A stretch of 64,000 nucleotides of DNA from the NCBI GenBank assembly GCA_038230275.1, contig JBBRNO010000002.1, positions 1-64,000 on the forward strand, given 5' to 3'. Numbering within the stretch: the stretch's first letter is position 1; each line of letters begins with the position of its first letter. Below the pieces are notes generated by a model. That model was given only the letters and a program-made list of their open reading frames with translations, was not told the DNA's origin and did not search any database. This stretch comes from JANXXV01 sp038230275 (lineage in GTDB: Bacteria; Acidobacteriota; Terriglobia; Bryobacterales; Bryobacteraceae). This document shows positions 1 through 7,836 of the stretch, piece after piece. A program made the position numbers and the translations under genes.

Positions 1-198
1 AAACGCGTCGATGGGTGTTCGGACCCACGCATCTTTGCTAGCTGGAACCGGATGGCGGACAGGCTTTTGAAATGCCCACCAGTTGCGCCGGTTTCCAATG
101 AAAGCCTCTTCCTTGGAATCCACTTTGGGGTCTGGCCACGCCGTGGCGGCAATAGTGATTAGGATAGCGGCGGCAATAGCGGTGCGTTTGCTGCGCAT
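1..198 (-). CDS. DUF1549/DUF1553-type secreted protein, N-terminal part only
   Basis: Partial gene running off the left edge; 66 codons are visible from an ATG at 198. Residues 1-20 form a signal peptide (MRSKRT followed by a hydrophobic Ala/Ile stretch). The stretch after residue 40, with WWAFQKPVRHPVP and then TPIDAF, resembles the conserved start of the Planctomycete-type DUF1549/DUF1553 proteins, which often carry a cytochrome-c-like domain; their function is not established. It follows the RdgB-UDG gene by 7 bp on the same strand, so it is probably the tail of that operon. The family call rests on a short segment. Confidence 0.6.
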   Translation of the reverse strand, partial: MRSKRTAIAAAILITIAATAWPDPKVDSKEEAFIGNRRNWWAFQKPVRHPVPASKDAWVRTPIDAF

Positions 199-205
199 GT
201 CTGTT

Positions 206-1429
206 CTATTCTTGGCACAACGCCGAGGCCTTTTCAAATACATCCAGCAGCATTCGGTCAGTCAACTTCCCGGTGGAAGTATTTTGCCGGCTTGGATGAT
301 AAGAACTGATCAGCACCGGTTGGCCGTCCCCCACCGCGTGAACCACATTGTGCCCGAACGCGAACGGCGCTCGAGTGCGGATGATTCCCTGGTCTTTCAA
401 AATGGCAAGGTAGTTGTCGAAGGCGAGCTTCCCTAGGGCCACCACCACCTTTAGATTTCGCAGCAGCTGCAATTCCCGCAGCAGGTATGGCCGGCACCGC
501 ACAACCTCTTCCGTGGCCGGCTTGTTATCCGGCGGAGCGCAGCGGACCGACGCTGCGATATAGGCGCCGTTGAGCACCAATCCATCGTCCAGCGACACGC
601 TCCCTGGTTGATTGGCGAATCCCGCCGCATGCAGCGCACGGTACAGATAATCGCCGGAGCTATCCCCGGTGAACACCCGGCCCGTGCGATTGGCGCCATG
701 CGCGCCCGGAGCTAAGCCGATGATGGCCACACGCGCGTTCGGATCGCCGAAAGACGGTACGGGTTTGCCCCAGTAATCCCAGTCGCGATACGCACGACGC
801 TTCACTTGAGCGATCTGCTGACAATGCTGCACTAAGCGGGAGCATTGCCGGCAATCCACAATTTCCCGCTGCACGAGTTGCAACAGGAATGCCCGCATTG
901 CGGCCAGAGCACGTGCCCGGTGGCTGACCGTTTGCTTCCGTGCCAGCGGCACTTCGCCAAAGCTGCGGCCGAAGGCAGGATAGTAAAAAAGCGGATCGTA
1001 CCCGAACCCCCCGGCGCCTCGCGCGGCCTGAAGTAGCTCGCCTTCCACTTCGCCGCGAAACGTTTTCACGAGTTGCCCTTGACGCGCCAGCGCAATTACG
1101 GAAACGAATCGGGCACGGCGCTCGGTGATGCCCGCCATGCGCTCCAACACCAGTCGGTTATTGGCTTCATCCGTCGCGTCTGCGCCGGCATAGCGAGCCG
1201 AGAAGACGCCCGGGGCACCGCCCAGCGCGTCCACCACTAACCCGGAATCATCGGCAAACACGTCCTCATCGGTGAACCGGCTGTAGTAAATCGCCTTCTG
1301 AATTGCGTTGTCTTCGAACGTCTGTCCGGTTTCCTCGCACGGCTCGATGGCCGAAAGTCCGGGCAGTGGTTCGGCGCCAAACTCACGCAGCTTCCCTGCA
1401 TTGGTGGTGGCGCCGTACAGCTTTTTCAC
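206..1429 (-). CDS. RdgB-type XTP/dITP pyrophosphatase fused to family 5 (UDGb-type) uracil-DNA glycosylase
   Basis: A single 407-residue reading frame holds two base-damage enzymes. Residues 1-185 are an RdgB/HAM1 domain: TTNAGK at 8-13, ADDSGL at 59-64, GFGYDP at 141-146 and SHRARA at 169-174. This family hydrolyses dITP, dXTP and ITP to monophosphates, cleaning the nucleotide pool. Residues 190-407 are a uracil-DNA glycosylase: four cysteines placed as Fe-S ligands (C193, C196, C297, C312), motif 1 GLAPGAHGANRTG at 238-250 and motif 2 HPS at 378-380. The AHGAN form of motif 1 points to family 5, known to remove uracil and, in some members, hypoxanthine from DNA. It overlaps rph by 4 bp (ATGA), the usual rph-rdgB pairing. 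The fusion is in frame with no stop or frameshift at the junction, so one bifunctional protein is expected. Confidence 0.9.
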   Translation of the reverse strand: MKKLYGATTNAGKLREFGAEPLPGLSAIEPCEETGQTFEDNAIQKAIYYSRFTDEDVFADDSGLVVDALGGAPGVFSARYAGADATDEANNRLVLERMAGITERRARFVSVIALARQGQLVKTFRGEVEGELLQAARGAGGFGYDPLFYYPAFGRSFGEVPLARKQTVSHRARALAAMRAFLLQLVQREIVDCRQCSRLVQHCQQIAQVKRRAYRDWDYWGKPVPSFGDPNARVAIIGLAPGAHGANRTGRVFTGDSSGDYLYRALHAAGFANQPGSVSLDDGLVLNGAYIAASVRCAPPDNKPATEEVVRCRPYLLRELQLLRNLKVVVALGKLAFDNYLAILKDQGIIRTRAPFAFGHNVVHAVGDGQPVLISSYHPSRQNTSTGKLTDRMLLDVFEKASALCQE

Positions 1430-2160
1430 TTCGAGCCGAGCGCTTCCTTCTGAATTGCAATCAGATCGCGGACACCCCGCGAAGCCATGCCCAACATCGC
1501 CATCAACTGCGTGTCGTTGAACGGAGTCTTTTCGCCGGTTGCCTGCAACTCGACGAACTGGCCAGAGCCCGTCATCACAACGTTCATGTCCACCTCGGCC
1601 TGCGAGTCTTCTTCATAGTTCAAATCGAGCATCACCTCGCCGCGAACGACGCCGACGCTGGTGGCGGCGACGAATTCCTTGATCGGGATGGTCTTCAGCT
1701 TGCCAAAGGAAACCAGTTTCCGTAGGGCCATTACCAGCACGACATAGGCGCCGGTGACGGAAGCCGTCCGCGTGCCGCCATCGGCCTGCAGCACGTCGCA
1801 ATCAATCAGGATGCTCCGTTCGCCCAGTGCTTGCAGGTCCACCACGGTGCGCAAGGAACGGCCGATCAGGCGCTGAATTTCCAGCGTGCGGCCGGTGGGC
1901 CGGCCCTTCACAACCTCCCGCGGTGTGCGAGTGGCGGTGGCTCGCGGAAGCATGGAATATTCCGCGGTCACCCAGCCCTTGCCGCCGCCGCGTTGAAACG
2001 GCGGGACCGATTCTTCAATGGATGCCGCGCACAGCACGCGCGTATTTCCCACTTCAATAATGGCTGAACCTTCCGCCGTCAGCAGATAATCCGTAATCAA
2101 CCGGACCGGACGCATCTCATCCGCTTCGCGGTTTTCTCTTCTATTAGTAAACTTTTGCAA
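1426..2160 (-). CDS. rph: Ribonuclease PH
   Basis: This 244-residue protein matches ribonuclease PH, the phosphorolytic 3'-5' exonuclease that trims tRNA 3' ends. Visible signatures are RRENREADEMRPV near the N terminus (family form GRxxDELRPV), GKGWVTAEYSMLPRAT with the TR-rich loop after it, GRPTGRTLEIQRLIGRSLR, and DCDVLQADGGTRTAS. The start is a TTG at 2160, chosen because an ATG at 2115 would remove the conserved segment before MRPV. The next gene, rdgB-udg, overlaps by 4 bp, so the two are almost certainly co-transcribed and translationally coupled. Confidence 0.93.
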   Translation of the reverse strand: MQKFTNRRENREADEMRPVRLITDYLLTAEGSAIIEVGNTRVLCAASIEESVPPFQRGGGKGWVTAEYSMLPRATATRTPREVVKGRPTGRTLEIQRLIGRSLRTVVDLQALGERSILIDCDVLQADGGTRTASVTGAYVVLVMALRKLVSFGKLKTIPIKEFVAATSVGVVRGEVMLDLNYEEDSQAEVDMNVVMTGSGQFVELQATGEKTPFNDTQLMAMLGMASRGVRDLIAIQKEALGSK

Positions 2161-2167
2161 TGGAGAC

Positions 2168-2308
2168 TCAGTTCGCTTTCATGCCGTAGTAGAACACCAG
2201 GGCGACCAGCAGAAATCCTATAAAAATCAGTACCAGGCACGGGATGGCGCCTTGCGCTCTTGGGGAGACGCCGCGCTTCTTTCCGCGTGCCAGTTTATAT
2301 TTACCCAC
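2168..2308 (-). CDS. Small single-pass membrane protein, 46 residues
   Basis: The reading frame from a GTG at 2308 gives 46 residues: a basic N-terminal half (GKYKLARGKKRG) followed by one transmembrane helix (about residues 23-42) and a short tail. A shorter-than-possible start was chosen because AGGATC lies about 7 nt upstream and the longer version would overlap the pgi coding end. It sits between pgi (13 bp upstream) and rph (7 bp downstream) on the same strand. The family is not recognised; the positive-inside charge suggests a cytoplasmic N terminus. Function unknown. Confidence 0.6.
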   Translation of the reverse strand: MGKYKLARGKKRGVSPRAQGAIPCLVLIFIGFLLVALVFYYGMKAN

Positions 2309-2321
2309 ACTGTCGATCCTA

Positions 2322-4211
2322 TCATTGCGCCTTGCGGCCGCGTAAGAAAACAGCAGTCTGACGGAAGAAGTCGTCCAATGCAACCAAGGTGGACGCTTCC
2401 AGATCCTTCAACGTGATAGCAACCACGGAGCGTCCACGTTCGGCCAGAGCCATCTGGGTGGCCAGGAATTGAGCCCGATGGTAGTCCGCGGTGTAGCCTA
2501 CAGCGGTAATCCGGGATGGCTTCTCAGACAGCAGCACCGTGGACAGCGCCTTGCCATGGCCGATCACCATCTCATGATAGGAATGGTTCATCGCCGGCCC
2601 TTCGTAGACATCGGCGGGCATCTTCAAGGTGGCACGGAACACCCCTTCCGCGGCGCGGTCCAGTGACTTGCGAACGGCCCGGCCCTGTAGGTTGTAGCGG
2701 GTGTCGCCGAAGAAGGTGAGTTCGCCATACTGCATGGTTTGACCGCACGCCAGCGCCTTCAAGATCGCGGCGTAAATGGCGGGGGCGCTTTCGCCTTCGG
2801 TGTTCACACTCTCCGGCAGCCGGTCGAAGTAGAGCGTCAGCGCGCTGCGCCATTTTGCGCGGCGCGTTGAGGCTTGCATGCCAATCCATTCCTGCGTTTT
2901 CTCAATCCCGCCCACCTGCTGCGATTCCGCGTGCAGCCGATTGGTAATCGCCTTGTACAGCTCAACGCTCGGCTGCGTGACGAAGTTCATCTTTTGCAGA
3001 AAACCGATGCCGAACACTGCATAGTGGACGAGTTGCATGTAAGCCGAAAGCTCTGGCCTGGGAAGCGTGAGCACCGCAACCGGATAGCCCGCCCGGCGCA
3101 GCGCCGCCACTTTCTTAGCCTCTTCATGCACCGCGCCTTTGACCTGCACGGCCAGGAAACAACGGTCTTGCGCGCCATCCTTGGGGGAACGGTAGTTGGC
3201 CAGCTTCGGCCGTTCGTCAATCACAATCTTCAATCCAAAGTCTTCGCGCTTGCCCAGGCTTTCTTCAAAATCCTGCTTGGTCCACAGAGCCGCGCCGGCC
3301 CATGCCTTCGGTAGCAGCAACGTCACTTTGTTCCTTCCAGCCACTGCCTGCGCGTTCAGAAAGGACGAGAGCCGCCAAGCAGTCTGGATGTTGCTTTCAC
3401 TCAACACGGCCGCTTCCATCCACGACTTAAGGTCGACGCCGGAAAGCCCAAGCGGATAGAGGCTGCCCCGGGTAAGCGGTCCGCTGTGGCGTCCAGCAGT
3501 GCTGTTTCCGCCATCCAGTTGCAGCTCGATCTTGCGATAGCCCAGGCGCTTGCCGAACTGATCCAGCAGCGAATCCGGCAATGTCATGTAGACGAAATTA
3601 GCGCTGCTGTCCACTTTGCATTTCGCGTAAAGAGCCGCCAGCTTTTCCAGGTTCACCACCGGCTCATAGGACGTCATGCCCATGGCCATACCCACCACCA
3701 GCGTGCCCTTCAACGTCTCCGCTAGTGATTTTCCGGAGCGCTTCTCCATGTCTTCGAGAATCGCTTTAAGCTTCGCCGGATCGGTGGAATCCAGCACGTA
3801 ACAGCGCGGCCCGCGCTTCAGCAGGCCCACGGCGTTATACATCGATTTGTCTTCGGCCGACCCGCCCATTCCGGCCCAGATCAGGTATTTCAGCGGCACT
3901 TTGTGCGCAGCGCGAATGGCTCGCTTGATCTGGTCCAATTCCTGCCCAACTACTTCCGGCCATTCCTTGTGCTGCGCCGCCTGCCAGCTAAGGTTGAAGA
4001 CGCCGTAACTGTTCTTGGTAACAACTCCACCCGCGTCGATTTCCATCCCCAGGGGGAGCAGAGGGTTTTTGTCCGGATCCATTGCCGCCAGTCCCTTGCG
4101 CCGGGCGCGGGCATCCAATACTTTGAGCTTCTCCAAAATGTCCTGTGTTTGAAAAGCATCGCCCGCGGCAATTGACGATGGCGTATCGTTATACAAGGTA
4201 AGAAGCACCAT
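2322..4211 (-). CDS. pgi: Glucose-6-phosphate isomerase
   Basis: A 629-residue protein with phosphoglucose isomerase (SIS-fold) features: LIWAGMGGSAEDKSMY near residue 110, which is the sugar-phosphate-binding loop, and AGRHSGPLTRGSLYPLGLSG near residue 240, a diverged form of family signature 1. It interconverts glucose-6-phosphate and fructose-6-phosphate in glycolysis. It is longer than the classical enzyme of about 550 residues and resembles the bacterial type that is otherwise found fused behind transaldolase; no transaldolase domain is present here. The ATG at 4211 has no clear Shine-Dalgarno sequence, so the start is less certain than the assignment. Confidence 0.85.
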   Translation of the reverse strand: MVLLTLYNDTPSSIAAGDAFQTQDILEKLKVLDARARRKGLAAMDPDKNPLLPLGMEIDAGGVVTKNSYGVFNLSWQAAQHKEWPEVVGQELDQIKRAIRAAHKVPLKYLIWAGMGGSAEDKSMYNAVGLLKRGPRCYVLDSTDPAKLKAILEDMEKRSGKSLAETLKGTLVVGMAMGMTSYEPVVNLEKLAALYAKCKVDSSANFVYMTLPDSLLDQFGKRLGYRKIELQLDGGNSTAGRHSGPLTRGSLYPLGLSGVDLKSWMEAAVLSESNIQTAWRLSSFLNAQAVAGRNKVTLLLPKAWAGAALWTKQDFEESLGKREDFGLKIVIDERPKLANYRSPKDGAQDRCFLAVQVKGAVHEEAKKVAALRRAGYPVAVLTLPRPELSAYMQLVHYAVFGIGFLQKMNFVTQPSVELYKAITNRLHAESQQVGGIEKTQEWIGMQASTRRAKWRSALTLYFDRLPESVNTEGESAPAIYAAILKALACGQTMQYGELTFFGDTRYNLQGRAVRKSLDRAAEGVFRATLKMPADVYEGPAMNHSYHEMVIGHGKALSTVLLSEKPSRITAVGYTADYHRAQFLATQMALAERGRSVVAITLKDLEASTLVALDDFFRQTAVFLRGRKAQ

Positions 4212-4235
4212 CTGGTTGTATCATAATGGGCTGGA

Positions 4236-4628
4236 ATGTCCCGCTTCGTTTTCATCCTCGCCACGCTCTTCGCCGTCTCCTGCGTTCGGAGCAATCCGAT
4301 GAAAGAGATTTTGCCGGTTCAGGTGCAGCGAGCTTGGACGCTGGATGAAACCCGCGCTATTCCGATTGAAGAAGTGGCCGACTCCATCCGCGGAGCAGGA
4401 TTGAAGCAGGCGCTGTTTGCCGGCTACCGCGGGAATGGCCGCATCCGCGTGCGCGTGTTCGACATGGGCAGCGATGCCGGCGCGCTGGAAGTGCTGCAGA
4501 AATGGCCGCCAGCCGATGGACTCGCCTTCTATAAAGGGAAATACTTCATCCTGGGCGAGGCGAACGACGTGGACCGTGCCACCTTGTCCAGTTTTCTACA
4601 GGCGCTGCATAAAGATTTGAAGATTTGA
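4236..4628 (+). CDS. Putative lipoprotein, unknown function
   Basis: A 130-residue protein with a short signal peptide ending in a lipobox-like FAVSC, with the lipidated Cys at about residue 16. The mature part has alternating strands and helices (RAWTLDETRAIP, RIRVRVFDMGS, KYFILGEAND) and ends in a helix. It resembles the DUF6599-type proteins of this phylum, but that is a weak impression. It diverges from pgi, with 24 bp between the start codons, and is convergent with the repair operon ending at 4638. Probably anchored in the envelope; role unknown. Confidence 0.6.
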   Translation: MSRFVFILATLFAVSCVRSNPMKEILPVQVQRAWTLDETRAIPIEEVADSIRGAGLKQALFAGYRGNGRIRVRVFDMGSDAGALEVLQKWPPADGLAFYKGKYFILGEANDVDRATLSSFLQALHKDLKI

Positions 4629-4637
4629 AGTGCGCCA

Positions 4638-5351
4638 TCAGAGCCGCGCAGGCAGTCTCACTACGCGGTTGCCGGTGGCTGCCATCACTGCAATCGCGCC
4701 TGGTCCAAATAGCGCTTTGATATCCGGCGGAAGCCCGGATGATATATCGAATCCGGCCGCAAGCGGGGAGAAAGCGGGAAGCACGCACACCCGCGGCCCC
4801 ACCAGGAATGCCGGAATCCGCCTGCTGGATCCGGCGTCGTCCCGCACGGCGACGGCTGGATGCAAATGGCCCATCACCACGCGCTCCGTCGAAGGCCCAT
4901 TGGGCAGACGATCTCCATGGATAGCGATCAATCCGGTTCCCGTCCAATGCTCCGCTGTGCGTATGCCAAGGCTCGCGTAGTCACGCGCGAAGGCTCGGTC
5001 GTGGTTTCCCCGCACGGCAACAATTTCCACACGTGCCGCCAGTGATGCCAACGTCCGTTCCACCAGCGCGCGTTCCTGTGGCGCAGGGTTAGGCGCATGA
5101 ACTACATCGCCCAGAAAGACGATCGATTCCGGGCTCAATTCATCAATCAGTGCGTGCAGCTTCTGGTGGACGCCCGCGTCCTGAACCGGCCCTAACTGTC
5201 CCCGGCGGCGCTGCGCCCAACCATATCCCAGGTGCACGTCGGCAACCAGCAGAATGGTCCGCTGTTCGCGCACGATAAGCGCACCGCTGGCATGGGCAAA
5301 CACGCCCGGCGCGATCTCAATCTCACGCAAGCTGTTCCAGCTCCCAACCAT
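4638..5351 (-). CDS. pdeM: Ligase-associated DNA damage response phosphoesterase (PdeM type)
   Basis: A calcineurin-like metallophosphoesterase: metal-binding motifs ADVHLGY, FLGDVVH, RGNHDR and GHLHP appear in order. Proteins of this type are encoded with Lhr helicase and an ATP-dependent ligase in bacterial DNA repair operons, and this is the last gene of such an operon. Translation overlaps the helicase end. An ATG at 5351 is used; a TTG at 5330 with GGGAG 10 nt upstream is an equally good choice. A frame open back to 5525 is ignored because its extra N terminus is an Arg-rich shadow of the helicase. Confidence 0.85.
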   Translation of the reverse strand: MVGSWNSLREIEIAPGVFAHASGALIVREQRTILLVADVHLGYGWAQRRRGQLGPVQDAGVHQKLHALIDELSPESIVFLGDVVHAPNPAPQERALVERTLASLAARVEIVAVRGNHDRAFARDYASLGIRTAEHWTGTGLIAIHGDRLPNGPSTERVVMGHLHPAVAVRDDAGSSRRIPAFLVGPRVCVLPAFSPLAAGFDISSGLPPDIKALFGPGAIAVMAATGNRVVRLPARL

Positions 5352-7836
5352 CATAGAGCGCTGCCACCATCTCATCCAGCGCCTTCTCCGGATCCTGCGC
5401 CAGCAAAGTCTCCCGGCTGAATGCCGCGAACAGCGGCAAGGCGAACGGCGATGGACGAGGTAAGTCGAACACCTCCCACTTGGCTTCGAAGATCTGTTCG
5501 GCCTGCTCCGCGGCGCGGTCCGCATCCATCAGATCGTGCATCACCTCGCGCACGGCTTCCCGCAGCAACGGATGATCAGGCTCGTGCTTCAGCAGCGTGG
5601 TATAGAGCAAAGATCCATTCCAGCTAGACGCTTTCGGTGAATTCATTCCCAGGTAGGTGCGCTTCTGAATCAATTGGCCTGTCTCCGCCACCGGCCGGAA
5701 ACTTCGGCCCAGCATTTCGCTTTGTTCCAGGATGGTTCGCAGATCGGCCTGAAAGTTCGCCGGTTGGAAGCAAGCCCGTAACTGGGCTTCATCCGGGGCA
5801 TCACGCGGACTGATGGAGAGAAGGAAGCTATGGTCGTCATGATTGGCCACAATGCTGCCTGCGTTCCCCAGCCGGTGTCCCACCACCCAGGCCAGCGAAC
5901 GATTGATGGCCCGGCCCGCCACAACATGAAACAAGATCAGCAGCGATCTTCCTTCCCGCACGCGTTCCACTTGCACCGGCGAATCCACGGGAATAGGCGC
6001 AGCGCGGTTCTGGCGTTCCAGAAACGTGAGAATGCGCGCGATCACATCGGACCCTACCTTCCATTTCCGTTGCAGGATTTTGCAACACGCGGCACGCCCA
6101 CCACTGTCCCAGGCACTCCGCAAATCCCGCCGCAATTCGAGCTCTTCCGCGGCCAGACGCGCAGTCAACGGCATCTTCGCACCCATCCATCGGGGTGTTT
6201 GCACCCGCTGCCCTTCAGCAGGCTTCACCACAGCTGTATTTTGATGCAGCCGCTCCACGGCAACCACTTTGCCGCCGATGGTAAAGGCCTCGGCCGGCCG
6301 CAGGGAAGCGATGAATTGTTCTTCTACTTCTCCCAGCTTCTTATTGCCGCGGCTTACCACCTTTACTTTGTAATCGTCACTGATGGTTCCAATATTCATG
6401 TAGTATTGGCGCGCCACTTTCTGCGATGCAACGCGGAACTCTCCGTGCTCCACCACAATCTTTCCGTACGTTCCATAAGGTCCAAGCACCTTTCCACCGC
6501 CGCTTAAATATTCGATGACGGAATCGAAATCTTCGCGGCTTAGCTGGCCGTACGGGCCGCTCTTCCTGACCAATTCGTAGGCTTCATCCAGCCTCCAGGA
6601 TCGTTCAATGCTCATGCCGAGCAATGCCTGCGCCAACACGTCCAGCGGGGCCGTGGGCACCCGCAGCGCGTCCAGTCTTCCCTGCTCCGCGGCGCGGCGC
6701 AAAGCTACCGCCTGCATCACATCGGGCAAGCTAAGCGGCACCAGTGAGCCGTCCGCGACGCCATCAACGCGGTGTCCGCTTCGCCCCAGGCGTTGCAAGG
6801 CACGGCTGACTCCGCGGGGTGTCCCAATCAGCAAAACCTGATCCACACTTTGAAAATCAACACCCAATTCCAGGCTGCTGGAACAGACCACCGCCTTCAT
6901 GGTTCCATCCGCCAGACCCGCCTCAATCGCCAGGCGGCTTAAGCGATCAATCGAAGAATGATGCACACCAATCTGTTCGTCAAACTCCGGCAGCAGAATC
7001 TTCAGCGCCAGTCCCAATTGCTCCGCAGCTGAGCGCGTGGTGACAAACACCAGACTGCAACGCGCATTCGCCACCAGATCTGCTACCGGCTGGGCAACGC
7101 GGTAAGGGTTGTAGCCGGCCGCGGGCAGACTGTGATCCTCCGCCGGGACCACGATTTCCAATCGATGCGCTTTTCTGACATCCACGGAAGCTACCGCGCA
7201 GGCCCGCGCTCCGAATAGAAGGCGGCAGACAACATCGACAGGCCATGCGGTTGCGGAAAGGCCGATGCGCTGCAGCGGCCTGGGCGACTTTGCTTCCAGC
7301 CGTTCTAAAGTCAGAGCCAGCAGCGAACCTCGTTTGCTCTCCGCCAAGGCATGGACCTCATCCACAATTACGCAGGCGGGCGCAAACCCATCCTGCCAAC
7401 CTTTCTGCGAAAGCAATGCGCTGAGACTTTCCGGTGTGGTGAGCAACAGATGGGGCCGCTGCCGCTGTTGCTTGCCACGCGCGGCCAGATCGGTATCGCC
7501 CGTGCGCACTTCCATACGAATCCGCCGGCCGGGTTCCAGGTTCGCGTTGATGGCGGCCAGCGGTTCTTCCAGATTTCGATGGATGTCGCGCCCCAGCGAT
7601 TTCAGCGGCGTGATGTATACCGCACAGACCGCGTTCGGCAATCCGCCCACGTCCGCCCGAACCGCCAATTCCGAAAGGCAGGAGAGAAAGGCCGACAGTG
7701 TCTTCCCGCTGCCCGTCGGCGCCAGAATCAGCGTATTCTGCCCCGCCAGAGTGTGCGGCAGCGCTTTACGTTGAATCTCGGTCATCCCCTGGAACGTCTG
7801 TGCGAACCACGCCTGCAGACCCGGATGCAGTTTCAT
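5323..7836 (-). CDS. Ligase-associated DEXH-box DNA helicase (Lhr-like)
   Basis: An 837-residue superfamily 2 helicase. Motif I APTGSGKT is at 39-46, followed by a TTPESL motif, DEVH with VDEVHAL, motif III LSAT, and motif VI LQRLGRSGHR. The large C-terminal part carries the winged-helix and DUF4145-like regions typical of Lhr proteins. Lhr-type enzymes are ATP-dependent 3'-5' DNA translocases. It overlaps the ligase start by 4 bp and the phosphoesterase by about 29 bp, so the four genes form one tightly coupled unit. The function of the unit as a repair pathway is inferred from family knowledge; the exact substrate is not known. Confidence 0.92.
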   Translation of the reverse strand: MKLHPGLQAWFAQTFQGMTEIQRKALPHTLAGQNTLILAPTGSGKTLSAFLSCLSELAVRADVGGLPNAVCAVYITPLKSLGRDIHRNLEEPLAAINANLEPGRRIRMEVRTGDTDLAARGKQQRQRPHLLLTTPESLSALLSQKGWQDGFAPACVIVDEVHALAESKRGSLLALTLERLEAKSPRPLQRIGLSATAWPVDVVCRLLFGARACAVASVDVRKAHRLEIVVPAEDHSLPAAGYNPYRVAQPVADLVANARCSLVFVTTRSAAEQLGLALKILLPEFDEQIGVHHSSIDRLSRLAIEAGLADGTMKAVVCSSSLELGVDFQSVDQVLLIGTPRGVSRALQRLGRSGHRVDGVADGSLVPLSLPDVMQAVALRRAAEQGRLDALRVPTAPLDVLAQALLGMSIERSWRLDEAYELVRKSGPYGQLSREDFDSVIEYLSGGGKVLGPYGTYGKIVVEHGEFRVASQKVARQYYMNIGTISDDYKVKVVSRGNKKLGEVEEQFIASLRPAEAFTIGGKVVAVERLHQNTAVVKPAEGQRVQTPRWMGAKMPLTARLAAEELELRRDLRSAWDSGGRAACCKILQRKWKVGSDVIARILTFLERQNRAAPIPVDSPVQVERVREGRSLLILFHVVAGRAINRSLAWVVGHRLGNAGSIVANHDDHSFLLSISPRDAPDEAQLRACFQPANFQADLRTILEQSEMLGRSFRPVAETGQLIQKRTYLGMNSPKASSWNGSLLYTTLLKHEPDHPLLREAVREVMHDLMDADRAAEQAEQIFEAKWEVFDLPRPSPFALPLFAAFSRETLLAQDPEKALDEMVAALYDGWELEQLA

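Noticed and set aside
83..436. Plus-strand frame over the DUF1549 start and the glycosylase end
   Set aside because: It lies opposite two well-supported minus-strand genes, has no ribosome site and an Arg/Leu-rich shadow composition.
5352..5525. Longer N terminus for the PdeM phosphoesterase
   Set aside because: The added residues are Arg/Ser-rich and overlap the helicase coding region in another frame; the family starts near the ADVHLG motif.
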